In this document: positions 1-8,241 of the stretch, in pieces | Layout: each line of letters opens with the position of its first letter | Position numbering within the stretch: position 1 is the first letter of the stretch | Origin: Planctomycetota bacterium | GTDB lineage: Bacteria > Planctomycetota > UBA1135 > UBA2386 | Reading direction: 5' to 3' | Length of the DNA stretch: 12,779 nt | Assembly: GCA_016793305.1 (NCBI GenBank) | Contig: JAEUHU010000241.1 | Span: forward strand, 1-12,779 | Notes under the pieces: generated by a model | What the model saw: only the letters and a program-made list of their open reading frames with translations | What the model was told of the DNA's origin: nothing | Database searches by the model: none | Translations under genes and position numbers: made by a program

Positions 1-89
<89 letters not shown>

Positions 90-188
90 TTCCGCAGCGG
101 GCGGAAGGATAGCGTAACTTGCTCGCCGTCGCAGCGTCCGAACAGAACCCACACCCTCGAACGCTTCAGGCCACGGATGCCAACGCTC

Positions 189-201
189 GATACTAGCCGC
201 C
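189..201 (+). promoter_or_regulatory. Putative -10 element next to the chemotaxis receptor start
   Basis: GATACT at 189-194 matches five of six bases of a TATACT-type -10 hexamer and ends 7 bases before the ATG at 202. No Shine-Dalgarno sequence is present between it and the start codon, and no convincing -35 hexamer lies upstream. Transcription would begin at or next to the start codon. Confidence 0.4.
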
Positions 202-2427
202 ATGTTGGGTTCACAAGTGGGGTCAACTTTCCAGACCAAGCTGATGCTGTTCAGTCTCTGTGGGGCCCTACTGCCGGTGCTCGGGATCACTTGGTGGTCG
301 GTCTCGAACGGTCGTGACAGCCTCAACTCGCTCACCAGTTCGGCCGAAGCCGCGGCGATCGCCGAAGCTGAGGAGCGGCTGCAGGCAATCGCCGACTGCC
401 GCGGGCTCGCACTCGACAGTTACTCCAGTAGGGTCCGCGAGGACCTAGTGTTGCTGGCCGGCGCTCCGGATACGGCCGCCGCCCTGAGCGCGTTCGCGAC
501 GGCGTTCGCAGAACTGCGCCAGGCCACGTCGACAGAACAACGAGACCATCTCCGTAGCTACTACAAGAACATCTTCGCCACCGAGTACGTGCGACAGAAT
601 CCAGGTTCTGCGGACCCTTCGCTCGCGTGGCTGGCGCAGCTGTCGCCAGCCGGCGTCGCCCTGCAGCGGCGCTACCTGCAGGACAACGTCCACCCACTCG
701 GCCAGAAGCACCGCCTCGACGTGCCCACCGGCGCGCCCGACGCCTACGACCGGGCCCACGCGATCCACCACCCGACCTTCCGTCGTCTGGTCGAGGTGAT
801 CGGGTACTATGACGTGTTCTTCGTCGACGCCCACGGCAACCTCGTCTACACGGTCTACAAAGAACTCGACTTCGCGACCTCGCTGGCCGACGGGCCAGCT
901 GCCAGCACCAACCTTGCACGCGTTGTGGCCTTGGCCGCGGTCGCCCCGCGAGACCAGGTGATCGGCACTGATTTCGAACGCTACGCGCCGTCCTACGAGG
1001 CCCCGGCTGCGTTCGCGGCAGTGCCGGTGTTCGCCGAGGGCCTGCGACTCGGAGTGCTAGCGGTACAGTTGCCTCTGGCGCGCATCGGCAACATGATGGC
1101 TACCACCACCGGCCTCGGGGAGAGCGGCGAAGCGTATCTCGTCGGAGCCGACGGAACGATGCGTAGCGACGCGCGGCGCGACCTCGCCCACCACTCAGTT
1201 GCAACCAGCGCTCGCTCCGGAGAAGCGGGCACGGTGCGCACGGAGGCCGTTGTTAGGGCGATGGCTGGCGAGAGCGGCGTTGCACAGTACCCCAACTACG
1301 CCGGCAAGGCGGTGCTCGGCGCGTTCCGGGCGGCGCGGTTCCTCGATTGCTCGTGGGCCCTGTGCGTCGAACAGGAACGCGACGAAGCGCTGGCCTCGGC
1401 CGCGCACATGCGTGAGGAGGGTCAGGCGCGCATAGGCGCATTCGAGGAGCTCGGATTGCTGGCGTGCCTGCTGGTCGGCGTGACGGTGACGGTGGTCAGT
1501 TGGCTCCTGGCGAAGCGCCTCGCGAGACCGGCGCGCGACGGCGCCGCGGTGCTACAAGTGGTTGCAACTGGCGATCTGCGGCCGCGTGTCGTCGGCGCCT
1601 GCAACGACGAGATCGGTCGCATGGGACGCTCGCTTAACGTCGCACTCGACGCGCTCGGAGGCAGCCTGAGCCGCGTGCAAGCGCGAATGAACGAGATCGA
1701 CGGCACGGTGGGCGACCTGCGTGGGGCCAGTCGCGAAGTCGCCTGCGCCGCCAGCGAAACGGCGGCGAACCTGCAGGAGATGCGGGCCACACTTTCCGAG
1801 GTCGTCGAGGGCGGCCGAAACTGTTGCGAACAGGCTACCGCTGCCAGCCAGTTGGTCACTGCGGCGCAGTCGTCGGTGCGCGCCGGCCGCAGCGCCACCG
1901 AGCACCTTGCCAACCTTATGGAGGAGGCGAAGACCGCTGCGGACGACGTGCGCACGGTGCTCGACACGATCGACGGGATCGCCTTCCAGACCAACCTACT
2001 GGCCCTCAACGCCGCGGTCGAGGCGGCGCGGGCCGGCGAGGCCGGCAAGGGCTTCGCCGTGGTCGCCGAGGAGGTGCGAGGGCTCGCGCAACGCTGTGCG
2101 GCGGCGGCGCGCGACACCGGCCGGCGCGTCGCCGTCTCCCACGAACGCACAACCGCCGGGGCATCGGCCGTGGCGACCGTGCAGCGGTGTTTCACGGAGA
2201 TCGAAGGCGCCTCCGAGCGCATGGATACCCTTGCCGGAGCCACGCGTCAGGGGATCGAGAAGCAAGCCGAGCAGATACGGGCGCTCAGCACCGCCGTCGG
2301 CGAGATCGACGCCATGACGCAGCGCAACGCCAGCGCCGCCGAGCAGCTGAGCGCATCAGTCATCTCGACCCAGGAACAAGCCGCGGCGGTCCGAGCAGAC
2401 CTCGGAAAGTTCACCTTCACGGTCTGA
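202..2427 (+). CDS. Methyl-accepting chemotaxis protein with large Cache-type sensor
   Basis: This 741-residue transmembrane chemoreceptor would sense a ligand outside the membrane and control CheA through its cytoplasmic helical hairpin. A first membrane helix spans about residues 14-34. An extracytoplasmic region of about 380 residues follows, carrying Cache-like strand motifs ([13 protein letters not shown] near 200, [10 protein letters not shown] near 306). A second membrane helix lies at about 417-437. A HAMP linker follows, with Pro443 and the DEIG motif at 469-472. The signalling tip is nearly canonical: [20 protein letters not shown] begins at 594, followed by [10 protein letters not shown]. 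The C-terminus (KFTFTV) lacks a CheR-binding pentapeptide. No che genes are nearby, so this is an orphan receptor; the ligand cannot be predicted. The ATG follows a -10-like box rather than a Shine-Dalgarno. By eye, third-position G/C preference is a little weaker than in the neighbours. Family assignment is very secure. Confidence 0.96.
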   Translation: MLGSQVGSTFQTKLMLFSLCGALLPVLGITWWSVSNGRDSLNSLTSSAEAAAIAEAEERLQAIADCRGLALDSYSSRVREDLVLLAGAPDTAAALSAFATAFAELRQATSTEQRDHLRSYYKNIFATEYVRQNPGSADPSLAWLAQLSPAGVALQRRYLQDNVHPLGQKHRLDVPTGAPDAYDRAHAIHHPTFRRLVEVIGYYDVFFVDAHGNLVYTVYKELDFATSLADGPAASTNLARVVALAAVAPRDQVIGTDFERYAPSYEAPAAFAAVPVFAEGLRLGVLAVQLPLARIGNMMATTTGLGESGEAYLVGADGTMRSDARRDLAHHSVATSARSGEAGTVRTEAVVRAMAGESGVAQYPNYAGKAVLGAFRAARFLDCSWALCVEQERDEALASAAHMREEGQARIGAFEELGLLACLLVGVTVTVVSWLLAKRLARPARDGAAVLQVVATGDLRPRVVGACNDEIGRMGRSLNVALDALGGSLSRVQARMNEIDGTVGDLRGASREVACAASETAANLQEMRATLSEVVEGGRNCCEQATAASQLVTAAQSSVRAGRSATEHLANLMEEAKTAADDVRTVLDTIDGIAFQTNLLALNAAVEAARAGEAGKGFAVVAEEVRGLAQRCAAAARDTGRRVAVSHERTTAGASAVATVQRCFTEIEGASERMDTLAGATRQGIEKQAEQIRALSTAVGEIDAMTQRNASAAEQLSASVISTQEQAAAVRADLGKFTFTV

Positions 2428-2434
2428 GGACCGT
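2419..2434 (+). terminator. Small hairpin across the chemoreceptor stop codon
   Basis: ACGGTC (2419-2424) pairs perfectly with GACCGT (2429-2434) around a TGAG loop that contains the TGA stop. There is no T tract. The 6-bp stem is short, so this is a weak terminator candidate. Confidence 0.3.
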
Positions 2435-2451
2435 CGGTTGAATCGCGGCCC

Positions 2452-2457
2452 TAGGAT
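2452..2457 (+). promoter_or_regulatory. Putative -10 box TAGGAT upstream of the permease
   Basis: TAGGAT fits the TAnnnT pattern of a bacterial -10 hexamer. It ends 6 bases before an ATG at 2464 and 17 bases before the in-frame TTG at 2475. No clear -35 is visible. Similar boxes precede the other operon-head genes in the window, which strengthens this one. Confidence 0.45.
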
Positions 2458-2471
2458 GCGAGCATGCTCGC
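2458..2471. repeat. 14-bp perfect palindrome between -10 box and permease start
   Basis: GCGAGCATGCTCGC reads the same on both strands. It sits directly downstream of the TAGGAT box, over the expected transcription start and just before the TTG start codon. The place suits an operator, but one 14-bp palindrome in a GC-rich window of this size is also near chance expectation. Confidence 0.4.
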
Positions 2472-2474
2472 GCC

Positions 2475-3431
2475 TTGCCATCCGCCCTGCGTGTCCACAC
2501 CGCCCTGCTGACCGTCTCGCTGCTGTTCGGCGGCAACTACGTGTTCACGAAGCGCATCCTGCCGCCGCTCGGTCCGCTGTCGCCGGCGGCATGGGTGCTG
2601 TTCCGCATCGCCGCTGCGACCGTGGTGATCGTGCCCCTGGCGCTGTGGCTGCGCCGGCGGGCCAGCCGGCCGGACAAGCGCACGACGCTCGGGCTGCTGC
2701 TGGCGGCGTTCCTCGGCGTCGGCGCCAACCAGGTGCTGTTCACCGAGGGCATGGCGCGCACCACGCCCGAGCACAGCGCGATCGTCAACGCGCTGATCCC
2801 GACCTGGACGCTGCTGGCCGCGGTCGTGGCCGGCCAGGAACGGCTCAGCCTGCGCCGGGTGCTGGCGATCCTGGTGTCGCTCGCGGGCGTGTCGTGGCTG
2901 CTCGGCATCGACCGCGTGCTGGCCGGGATCGGCCAGGGCGACGACGGCAGTTCGCTGCTGGGCGACCTGCTGACGATGGGCAACGGCCTCGCGTTCGCGG
3001 TGCACCTGGTGCTGATGCGGCGGCTAGGGCGCGAACTCGACCCGTGGTTCGCGACCGCGTTCCTGTTCGCCAGCGGCACGCTGATGATCGGCGCCTGGAG
3101 CGGCCCGCACGTCACCGCCACGGCCGCCCAGGACCTGCTGGCGCCACCGACGGTCTGGTACGCGCTCTACGTGGTGCTCGGCGCCACCGTGCTGACCTAC
3201 CTGCTGAACACCTGGGCGCTGCGCCACACGCACAGCTCGCAGGTCGCCCTCTACATCAACGTGCAGCCGCTGGTCGCCGCCGCGCTGAACAGTGCCCTCG
3301 GTGCACCGCTGCCGGGCCACCGCTTCTTCGTGGCGCTGCTGCTGGTCGCGACCGGCCTGTGGCTGCAGAGCCGTTCGGGCGGAGCGGGGCTGCCGCGGGC
3401 GGCGAGCGGTGCAAGTGCGACCTCACGCTGA
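2475..3431 (+). CDS. EamA/DMT-superfamily transporter
   Basis: This is a 318-residue inner-membrane permease of the drug/metabolite transporter superfamily, moving a small metabolite or drug. Hydrophobic segments suggest about ten membrane helices in two EamA repeats (about residues 10-145 and 162-296). Typical features are LLFGGNYVFTKRIL at the start of helix 1, the FRIAAA segment after SPAAWVL, and LNTWALRHTHSSQVALYIN followed by QPLVAA in the second repeat. A short Gly/Ser/Arg-rich tail (about 298-318) is probably disordered. The start is awkward: the only usable in-frame codon is TTG at 2475, since the frame opens at 2442 without an ATG or GTG. An ATG at 2464, ideally placed after the -10 box, is out of frame. 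The substrate cannot be deduced. Family call is secure; the exact N-terminus is not. Confidence 0.92.
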   Translation: MPSALRVHTALLTVSLLFGGNYVFTKRILPPLGPLSPAAWVLFRIAAATVVIVPLALWLRRRASRPDKRTTLGLLLAAFLGVGANQVLFTEGMARTTPEHSAIVNALIPTWTLLAAVVAGQERLSLRRVLAILVSLAGVSWLLGIDRVLAGIGQGDDGSSLLGDLLTMGNGLAFAVHLVLMRRLGRELDPWFATAFLFASGTLMIGAWSGPHVTATAAQDLLAPPTVWYALYVVLGATVLTYLLNTWALRHTHSSQVALYINVQPLVAAALNSALGAPLPGHRFFVALLLVATGLWLQSRSGGAGLPRAASGASATSR

Positions 3432-3478
3432 ACGGCCCGGCCAGAGGACGCCGCGGTGCACGGACCCAGCCGGCGCGC

Positions 3479-3484
3479 TACCGT
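3479..3484 (+). promoter_or_regulatory. Putative -10 box TACCGT before the RNA methyltransferase
   Basis: TACCGT matches TAnnnT and ends 10 bases before the ATG at 3495, with no Shine-Dalgarno between. This favours ATG 3495. The competing GTG at 3456 has an AGAGGA at 3443-3448 at suitable spacing, so the two signals conflict. Confidence 0.4.
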
Positions 3485-3494
3485 GCTCGCCCCC

Positions 3495-4787
3495 ATGACG
3501 CACCCGAACGCGCCGGCCACCGGCCAGGTCCTCGAAGTCACCGCCGAACGCCTCGGCTTCGGCGGCTTCGCCATCGCCCGCCACGAGGGCATGGCCGTGT
3601 TCGTGCCGTTCGCCGCCCCGGGCGACCGAGTGCGCGTCGAGGTCACCGAGGTGCAGAAGAACTTCGTTCGCAGCAAGCTGCTCGAAGTGCTCGCCGCAGG
3701 TCCGCACCGGGCCACGCCGCGCTGCCAGCACTTCGGCGAGTGCGGCGGCTGCCAGTTCCAGCACGTCGACTATCGAGCACAGGTCGCCGCCAAGAGCGAG
3801 TTCGTGCGCGACGCGCTGGTGCGCACCGGCGGGTTCGACTGGCCGCAGCCGGTGGTCGTGCACCACGGCGAACCGTGGGGCTACCGCGTGCGCACGCAGC
3901 TCAAGGTCACCGCGACGTCGGGGGCGCGCGGCGACGGCACGCACGGCCGGCTGCGCAAGCAGGATCGCCGCGCGCAGCAGGCCGCCGCGGCCGCAGCCGG
4001 GCTCGACACCGGCACCAGCACCCCACCGCTGCTCGGCTTCCACCGCGCGTTCAGCCACAGCGTGCTCGACGTGCAGCAGTGCCCGGTGCTCGCCCCCGAG
4101 CTCGAACAGGGCCTCGCCGACGTGCGCACCGCGATCGCCGAGCTGCCGAGGAAGGAGTGGCCCTACCAGATCGACGGCGCCTGCGGCACCGGCGGCGCCT
4201 CGTGGGCGCCGGACCTGCCCGGCATGCGCAAGGACCTGGTCGAGCACCAGGTGCTCGGCTTCCGCTACCTGATCGAGCCGGAGAGCTTCTTCCAGGGCAA
4301 CCGCCATCTGGTCGGCGAACTGGTGCAGGGCGCGCTCGGCGAGGAACGCGGCGAGCTCGTATTCGACCTCTACGCCGGCGTCGGCCTGTTCTCCCTGCCG
4401 CTCAGCCGGCGCTTCACGCGCGTGGTGTCGGTCGAGGACGAACGGCGCGCGGCGACCCTCGGCCGCGTCAACGCGAAGACCAACGGCTGCGACAACGTCA
4501 CCTACCTGCGCGCGCTGACCGAGCAGTTCCTGCGGGACAACAAGGAGCGCCCGGACCTCGTGTTGATGGACCCGCCGCGCCTGGGTGCGAAGCCGGCGAT
4601 CCCGGCCCTGCTGCAGATGCGGGCCCGGCGCATGGTCTACGTGTCCTGCGACCCGCAGACGCTGGCGCGCGACCTGCGGCAACTGGTCGACGGCGGCTAC
4701 GTGCTCGAGCAGGTCGAGGGCTACGACATGTTCCCGATGACCTACCACGTCGAAGCGGTGGCGCGACTCCGTTGGGAGGGTGCATGA
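3495..4787 (+). CDS. Fe-S RNA (uracil-C5) methyltransferase, RlmD/TrmA family
   Basis: This 430-residue SAM-dependent enzyme would make 5-methyluridine in 23S rRNA or tRNA. An N-terminal TRAM RNA-binding domain covers about residues 9-65. A [4Fe-4S] cysteine set follows: Cys77-x5-Cys83-x2-Cys86, with Cys196 as the fourth. The Rossmann methyltransferase domain has motif I DLYAGVGLF from Asp291, DPPR at 359-362, and the nucleophilic Cys385 in VYVSCDP. The Fe-S set points to the RlmD/RlmCD (RumA) side of the family rather than TrmA, but the target base is not certain. An Ala- and Arg-rich insertion of about 40 residues (about 136-177) interrupts the central domain before GFHRAFSHSV. I chose ATG 3495 because the TRAM domain begins soon after it and a -10-like box precedes it; GTG 3456 would add 13 residues and has a possible Shine-Dalgarno. 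Its stop overlaps the next gene by ATGA. Confidence 0.93.
   Translation: MTHPNAPATGQVLEVTAERLGFGGFAIARHEGMAVFVPFAAPGDRVRVEVTEVQKNFVRSKLLEVLAAGPHRATPRCQHFGECGGCQFQHVDYRAQVAAKSEFVRDALVRTGGFDWPQPVVVHHGEPWGYRVRTQLKVTATSGARGDGTHGRLRKQDRRAQQAAAAAAGLDTGTSTPPLLGFHRAFSHSVLDVQQCPVLAPELEQGLADVRTAIAELPRKEWPYQIDGACGTGGASWAPDLPGMRKDLVEHQVLGFRYLIEPESFFQGNRHLVGELVQGALGEERGELVFDLYAGVGLFSLPLSRRFTRVVSVEDERRAATLGRVNAKTNGCDNVTYLRALTEQFLRDNKERPDLVLMDPPRLGAKPAIPALLQMRARRMVYVSCDPQTLARDLRQLVDGGYVLEQVEGYDMFPMTYHVEAVARLRWEGA
4774..4780 (+). promoter_or_regulatory. Shine-Dalgarno GGGAGGG for the alpha/beta-hydrolase
   Basis: GGGAGGG lies 3 bases before the ATG at 4784, inside the end of the upstream methyltransferase gene. 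It marks re-initiation at the ATGA overlap. It contrasts with the operon-head genes, which show no Shine-Dalgarno sequence. Confidence 0.7.
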
Positions 4788-5596
4788 GCACGACCACGAT
4801 CCTGGTGCCGGGCTCCGACGCGCACGCGGCGACGACACTCGCCGTGCACACGGCCGGCCGCGGGCCGCTGGCGCTGCTGCTGCACGGCTACCCGCTCGAC
4901 CATCGCATGTGGCTCGACGTGCTGCGCTCGCCGCTGGCCGAGCAGCGCACGCTGGTCGCGATCGACCTGCGTGGCCACGGCGCCTCGCCGGCTCCCGGCG
5001 ACGCGGCGCACCCGATGGAGCGCTTCGCCGACGATGCGATCGCCGTGCTCGACGCGCTGGGTGGAGGCTGCGCCGACGTGGTCGGGCTGTCGATGGGCGG
5101 CTACGTGGCGCTGGCACTGGCGGAGCGGTTCCCGGAGCGGGTGCGCTCGCTGGTGCTGACGAACACGCGTGCCGCCGGCGACGGCGACGCCGCGAGGGCC
5201 GGCCGCGACGCCGCGATCGAGACGGTGCTGAGGGACGGCCGTGCAGCGATCGCGCAGGCGATGCTGGGCAAGCTCGTCGCACCGGGCGCCGACGCGGTGC
5301 TGCGGGCCCGGCTCCGCACGATGATCGAAGGCACCCCGGTCGAGACGATCGTCGCCGACCTGCGCGGCCTGCGCGACCGCAAGGATCGCACGTCGCTGCT
5401 GCCGAACCTGACGATGCCCTTGCTGGCGATCGCCGGCGAACACGACCCGATCACGCCACCTGCCGACCTGCAGGCGATCGGCAGCGGCGTGCCCGGCGGA
5501 CGCTTCGTGCTCGTGCCCGCGGCGGCGCACATGGTGCCGATGGAACAGCCGGTCGCGTTCGCGCAGCACGTCGGCGCGTTCTGGGCGCAGGGCTGA
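4784..5596 (+). CDS. Alpha/beta-hydrolase fold protein
   Basis: This 270-residue soluble hydrolase is of the 3-oxoadipate enol-lactonase/esterase type, so an ester, lactone or similar bond is the likely target. The oxyanion-hole motif HGYPLDHRMW starts at His34. The nucleophile elbow GLSMGG gives Ser103, the acid is Asp221 in GEHDPITPP, and the base is His249 in AAHMVPMEQP, so the catalytic triad is complete. There is no signal peptide. The gene overlaps the upstream RNA methyltransferase by four bases (ATGA) and has a good Shine-Dalgarno, so the two are co-translated. The PcaD-like motifs do not fix the substrate, and no beta-ketoadipate pathway genes are present. Its stop codon lies 3 bases from the stop of the convergent nnrE gene. 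Confidence 0.94.
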   Translation: MSTTTILVPGSDAHAATTLAVHTAGRGPLALLLHGYPLDHRMWLDVLRSPLAEQRTLVAIDLRGHGASPAPGDAAHPMERFADDAIAVLDALGGGCADVVGLSMGGYVALALAERFPERVRSLVLTNTRAAGDGDAARAGRDAAIETVLRDGRAAIAQAMLGKLVAPGADAVLRARLRTMIEGTPVETIVADLRGLRDRKDRTSLLPNLTMPLLAIAGEHDPITPPADLQAIGSGVPGGRFVLVPAAAHMVPMEQPVAFAQHVGAFWAQG

Positions 5597-5599
5597 CGC

Positions 5600-6226
5600 T
5601 CAGGGCAGGCCGAGCCCGACCACCACGATGCGCCCGCAGTGGGCGCGCCCGGTCGATGTCGTCATGCCACGCTTGTGGGCGACGAAGGTCACCGTGACGT
5701 CGGCGTGGCAAGCGACCCCGAGTACTTCGCCGGTGTCGCCGTGCAGCCCGGACGGAATGTCGATCGAGAGCTTCGGCCCGAGCGCCCGGTCGAACGCCTC
5801 GACGAAGGCACGCGCCGTCCCGGTGAGTTCGCGCGCGAGCCCGGTGCCGAACAGCGCGTCGATCCACACGGCCCCTCGGTGCTGCGTGAGCTCGGGCAGT
5901 GCCCCGACCACCAACGGCACGCCGGCCGCGCGCAGGATGCGCGCCTGCAGCGCCGCGTCGGGCACCTTGGCCGGGTCGGGTTCGTCGAGCAGGTGGATCG
6001 TGCAGCGGCCGACGCCGAGATGACGGGCTGCCGCGAGGCCGTCGCCGCCGTTGTTGCCGCTGCCCGCGAGGATCACGAAACGCTCGCCGAGCGTCCGCGC
6101 CACCTCGGCCACCGAGCGCGCGGCGTTCTCCATCAGCAGGATCGTCGGCATGCCGAGGCGCTGGCAGGCGTCGGCATCGATCGCGCGCGCTTCTGCGACC
6201 GTCAGCACGCGAGGGCGCTCGTTCAT
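5600..6226 (-). CDS. nnrE: NAD(P)H-hydrate epimerase (YjeF N-terminal domain)
   Basis: This 208-residue cytoplasmic repair enzyme interconverts R- and S-NAD(P)HX, the hydrated and inactive forms of NAD(P)H, so that a dehydratase can restore the cofactor. The nucleotide-binding loop GSGNNGGDG spans residues 55-63. DALFGTGL starts at Asp123, and IDIPSGLHGD contains Asp156. These are the hallmark YjeF_N motifs. The protein stops after this domain, so unlike the E. coli bifunctional Nnr it lacks the ADP/ATP-dependent dehydratase (NnrD), which must be encoded elsewhere. The ATG overlaps the recG stop (ATGA) and is preceded by an AGGAGG seven bases away. It is therefore translated from the recG mRNA. 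Family assignment is very secure. Confidence 0.94.
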   Translation of the reverse strand: MNERPRVLTVAEARAIDADACQRLGMPTILLMENAARSVAEVARTLGERFVILAGSGNNGGDGLAAARHLGVGRCTIHLLDEPDPAKVPDAALQARILRAAGVPLVVGALPELTQHRGAVWIDALFGTGLARELTGTARAFVEAFDRALGPKLSIDIPSGLHGDTGEVLGVACHADVTVTFVAHKRGMTTSTGRAHCGRIVVVGLGLP

Positions 6227-8193
6227 GGTCGTTCCTCCTCGAGCAGCGGAACGGGCGACGCCTGCACCGCCTTGCGCACCCGCAGCAGCAGTTCGACGTC
6301 CTCGACCGGATCGAGCGCGCGCAGGTCGCCGAAGCCGCTCTGGGCGGTGCCCAGCAGCTCGCCGCTGCCGCGCAGCGCCAGGTCCGCCTCCGCCAGCACG
6401 AAGCCGTCGGTCGAACGGCACACCGCCTCGACGCGCGCCGTGCGCGGCCCGCACAACAGGCACAGCCCGCGGCGCGCCCCACGACCGACACGGCCGCGCA
6501 GCTGGTGCAGCGTCGCGATGCCGAAGCGATCGGCGGCGACCACCACGACCAGTGTCGCGTCGGGCACGTCGACCCCGACCTCGAGCACCGTGGTGCCGAC
6601 CAGCACGTCGACGAGTCCCGCACGGAAGCTGCCGAGCACGCGCTGGCGTTCGGCGGTCGACAGCCGACCGTGCACGAAGCCGCAGCGGAAGCGGTCCTGC
6701 AGCGCCGCCAGCACGCGCATCACAGAGCCCTTCTCGCCGTCTTCGCCGACCGCCGGGCAGACGACGAACACGCGCCCGCCGCGCGCCACGGCCCGGGCGA
6801 TCGACTGCACGGTGCGCGCCCAGCGCTCGGTCGGCACGTGGAACGCGCGCACCGGCCGGCGTCCGGGTGGGCGCTGCGCCAGCGTCACCACGTCGAGGTC
6901 GCCGAACACGACCAGCGCCAGCGTGCGCGGGATCGGCGTCGCGGTCATCACCAGCACGTGCGGGTTGTCGCCCTTCTGGACCAACGCCATGCGCTGCTGC
7001 ACGCCGAAGCGATGCTGCTCGTCGACGACGACGAGGCCGAGCCGCGGCAGCGTGAGGTCCGAGGTCAGCAATGCGTGCGTGCCGAACACCAGCAGCGGCC
7101 CGGTCGCCGGCCAGTTCGTCTGCCGGGTGCCCGCGGTGTGCAGCACCACCGGCACGCCGCTGCCGCGCAGCCAGGCAGAGACCGTGGCGTGGTGCTGCTC
7201 GGCCAGCAGTTCGGTCGGGGCCAGGAAGGCGACCACCGCTCCCTTCGCCAGCACTGCCAGCGCCGCCGCGATCGCGACCGCGGTCTTGCCGGTGCCGACA
7301 TCGCCCTGCAGCAACACCCCCATCGCCGCCGGCCCGGCCAATCGCTGCCACAGCGCCTCGATCGCACCGCGCTGGTCCTCGGTCCACGCCAGTGGAATGC
7401 GCGCTTCGATGCGTTCGCGCAGCACCGGGTCGACCGGGAACACACGGCAGGCCCGCTGGCGCCGCGCCCGCGCCGCGCGCTCGACCGCCGCGAACACGGC
7501 GACGGCTTCGCGCACGGCGAAGTGCCGGCGCGCGCGTTCGTGCACGTCCACCGACTCCGGCCGGTGCATCGCCAGCAGCAGCTCGGCCGGGGCCTGCGCG
7601 AACTCCTCGAGGCCCGCCGGCAACCTGATCCCCGGCACGCGGCTCCAGTCGACGTGCGCCAGCACGAACGCGAGCCACTGCTGCAGCCGCACAGCGGCGA
7701 TGCCGTCGATCTCCGGGTAGCGCAGCTGCACCTCACCGGTCGGCACTGCACCGCGCGGCAACAGCTTGCCGGCCTGCAGCACGAAGCGGCGCCCCTTCTT
7801 CGCCAGCACGCCTTCGACGTACCGCCGTTCGCCGACCTGCTGGCCCCTCGCGAGCCACGGCTGGTTGAAGAACGGCACCGCGAACACGCCGCCGCCGTCC
7901 ACTTCGAACTCGAACGTGACCATCGAACGCCGGCCAGGCAGGAAGACGCGACGCGCGGCGCGCAGCGTGCCGCACAAGCGCACCAGTTCGCCGATCGCGC
8001 GATCGTCCGGGGCGGCGAGCTCCTGCACCGCGCGATAGCGGCGCGGGAAGAACTGCACGAGGTCGAGCACGGTGACGAGCCCCGCAGTGGCGAGGCGCTG
8101 CGCGCTCGCCGGGCCGATGCCGGGCAGGCCACGCAGCGGCCGCGCCGGGTCGAGCCGCTCCACGGTTCCTGCGATGGCGTCGCCGGTTGCCAT
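6223..8193 (-). CDS. recG: ATP-dependent DNA helicase RecG
   Basis: This 656-residue superfamily-2 helicase remodels stalled replication forks and branched recombination intermediates. A helix-hairpin-helix-like start (LRGLPGIGPASAQRLATAGL) leads into the OB-fold wedge domain. The motor follows: Walker A GDVGTGKT at 297-304, DEQH at 391-394 with the RecG-typical RFGVQQR after it, TATPIPRT at 417-424, and motif VI in QLRGRVGRG at 564-572. The C-terminal segment has the RecG signature GELLGTAQSGFGDLR. Length is slightly below the roughly 690 residues usual for the family, with no missing motif. The ATG at 8193 is preceded by a TACACC -10-like box rather than a Shine-Dalgarno. An open antisense frame continues far upstream of this start, but that part matches no protein and is rejected. 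The stop overlaps nnrE. Confidence 0.97.
   Translation of the reverse strand: MATGDAIAGTVERLDPARPLRGLPGIGPASAQRLATAGLVTVLDLVQFFPRRYRAVQELAAPDDRAIGELVRLCGTLRAARRVFLPGRRSMVTFEFEVDGGGVFAVPFFNQPWLARGQQVGERRYVEGVLAKKGRRFVLQAGKLLPRGAVPTGEVQLRYPEIDGIAAVRLQQWLAFVLAHVDWSRVPGIRLPAGLEEFAQAPAELLLAMHRPESVDVHERARRHFAVREAVAVFAAVERAARARRQRACRVFPVDPVLRERIEARIPLAWTEDQRGAIEALWQRLAGPAAMGVLLQGDVGTGKTAVAIAAALAVLAKGAVVAFLAPTELLAEQHHATVSAWLRGSGVPVVLHTAGTRQTNWPATGPLLVFGTHALLTSDLTLPRLGLVVVDEQHRFGVQQRMALVQKGDNPHVLVMTATPIPRTLALVVFGDLDVVTLAQRPPGRRPVRAFHVPTERWARTVQSIARAVARGGRVFVVCPAVGEDGEKGSVMRVLAALQDRFRCGFVHGRLSTAERQRVLGSFRAGLVDVLVGTTVLEVGVDVPDATLVVVVAADRFGIATLHQLRGRVGRGARRGLCLLCGPRTARVEAVCRSTDGFVLAEADLALRGSGELLGTAQSGFGDLRALDPVEDVELLLRVRKAVQASPVPLLEEERP
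6232..6240 (-). promoter_or_regulatory. Shine-Dalgarno GAGGAGGAA for nnrE
   Basis: On the minus strand GAGGAGGAA lies within the last recG codons, with AGGAGG ending 7 bases before the nnrE ATG at 6226. Both sequence and spacing are near ideal, which supports translation of nnrE from the recG message. Confidence 0.75.
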
Positions 8194-8200
8194 CGCTGCA

Positions 8201-8206
8201 GGTGTA
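8201..8206 (-). promoter_or_regulatory. Putative -10 element TACACC for recG-nnrE
   Basis: On the minus strand TACACC (in GGCTACACCT) ends 7 bases before the recG ATG. It is an imperfect -10 hexamer, but its placement matches the other operon-head genes, and no Shine-Dalgarno is present. It lies in the 63-base divergent gap shared with the pyrophosphorylase gene. Confidence 0.35.
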
Positions 8207-8241
8207 GCCAAAGGCACCTCGCACGGGAACGGCACGGCGGC

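Noticed and set aside
3456..3494. GTG 3456 as start of the RNA methyltransferase, with AGAGGA upstream
   Set aside because: Kept only as an alternative. The added 13 residues lie outside the TRAM domain, and the TACCGT box at 3479 would fall inside the coding region. The Shine-Dalgarno match is real, so the choice is not final.
2438..4783. Plus-strand frame open upstream of and fused to the alpha/beta-hydrolase
   Set aside because: It reads as Arg/Pro/Ala-rich sequence in the wrong frame of the permease and RNA methyltransferase. The hydrolase has its own ATG with a Shine-Dalgarno at 4784.
7992..8005. 14-bp palindrome CGATCGCGCGATCG inside recG
   Set aside because: About one such palindrome is expected by chance in a GC-rich window of this size, and it lies in conserved coding sequence with no sign of repetition.
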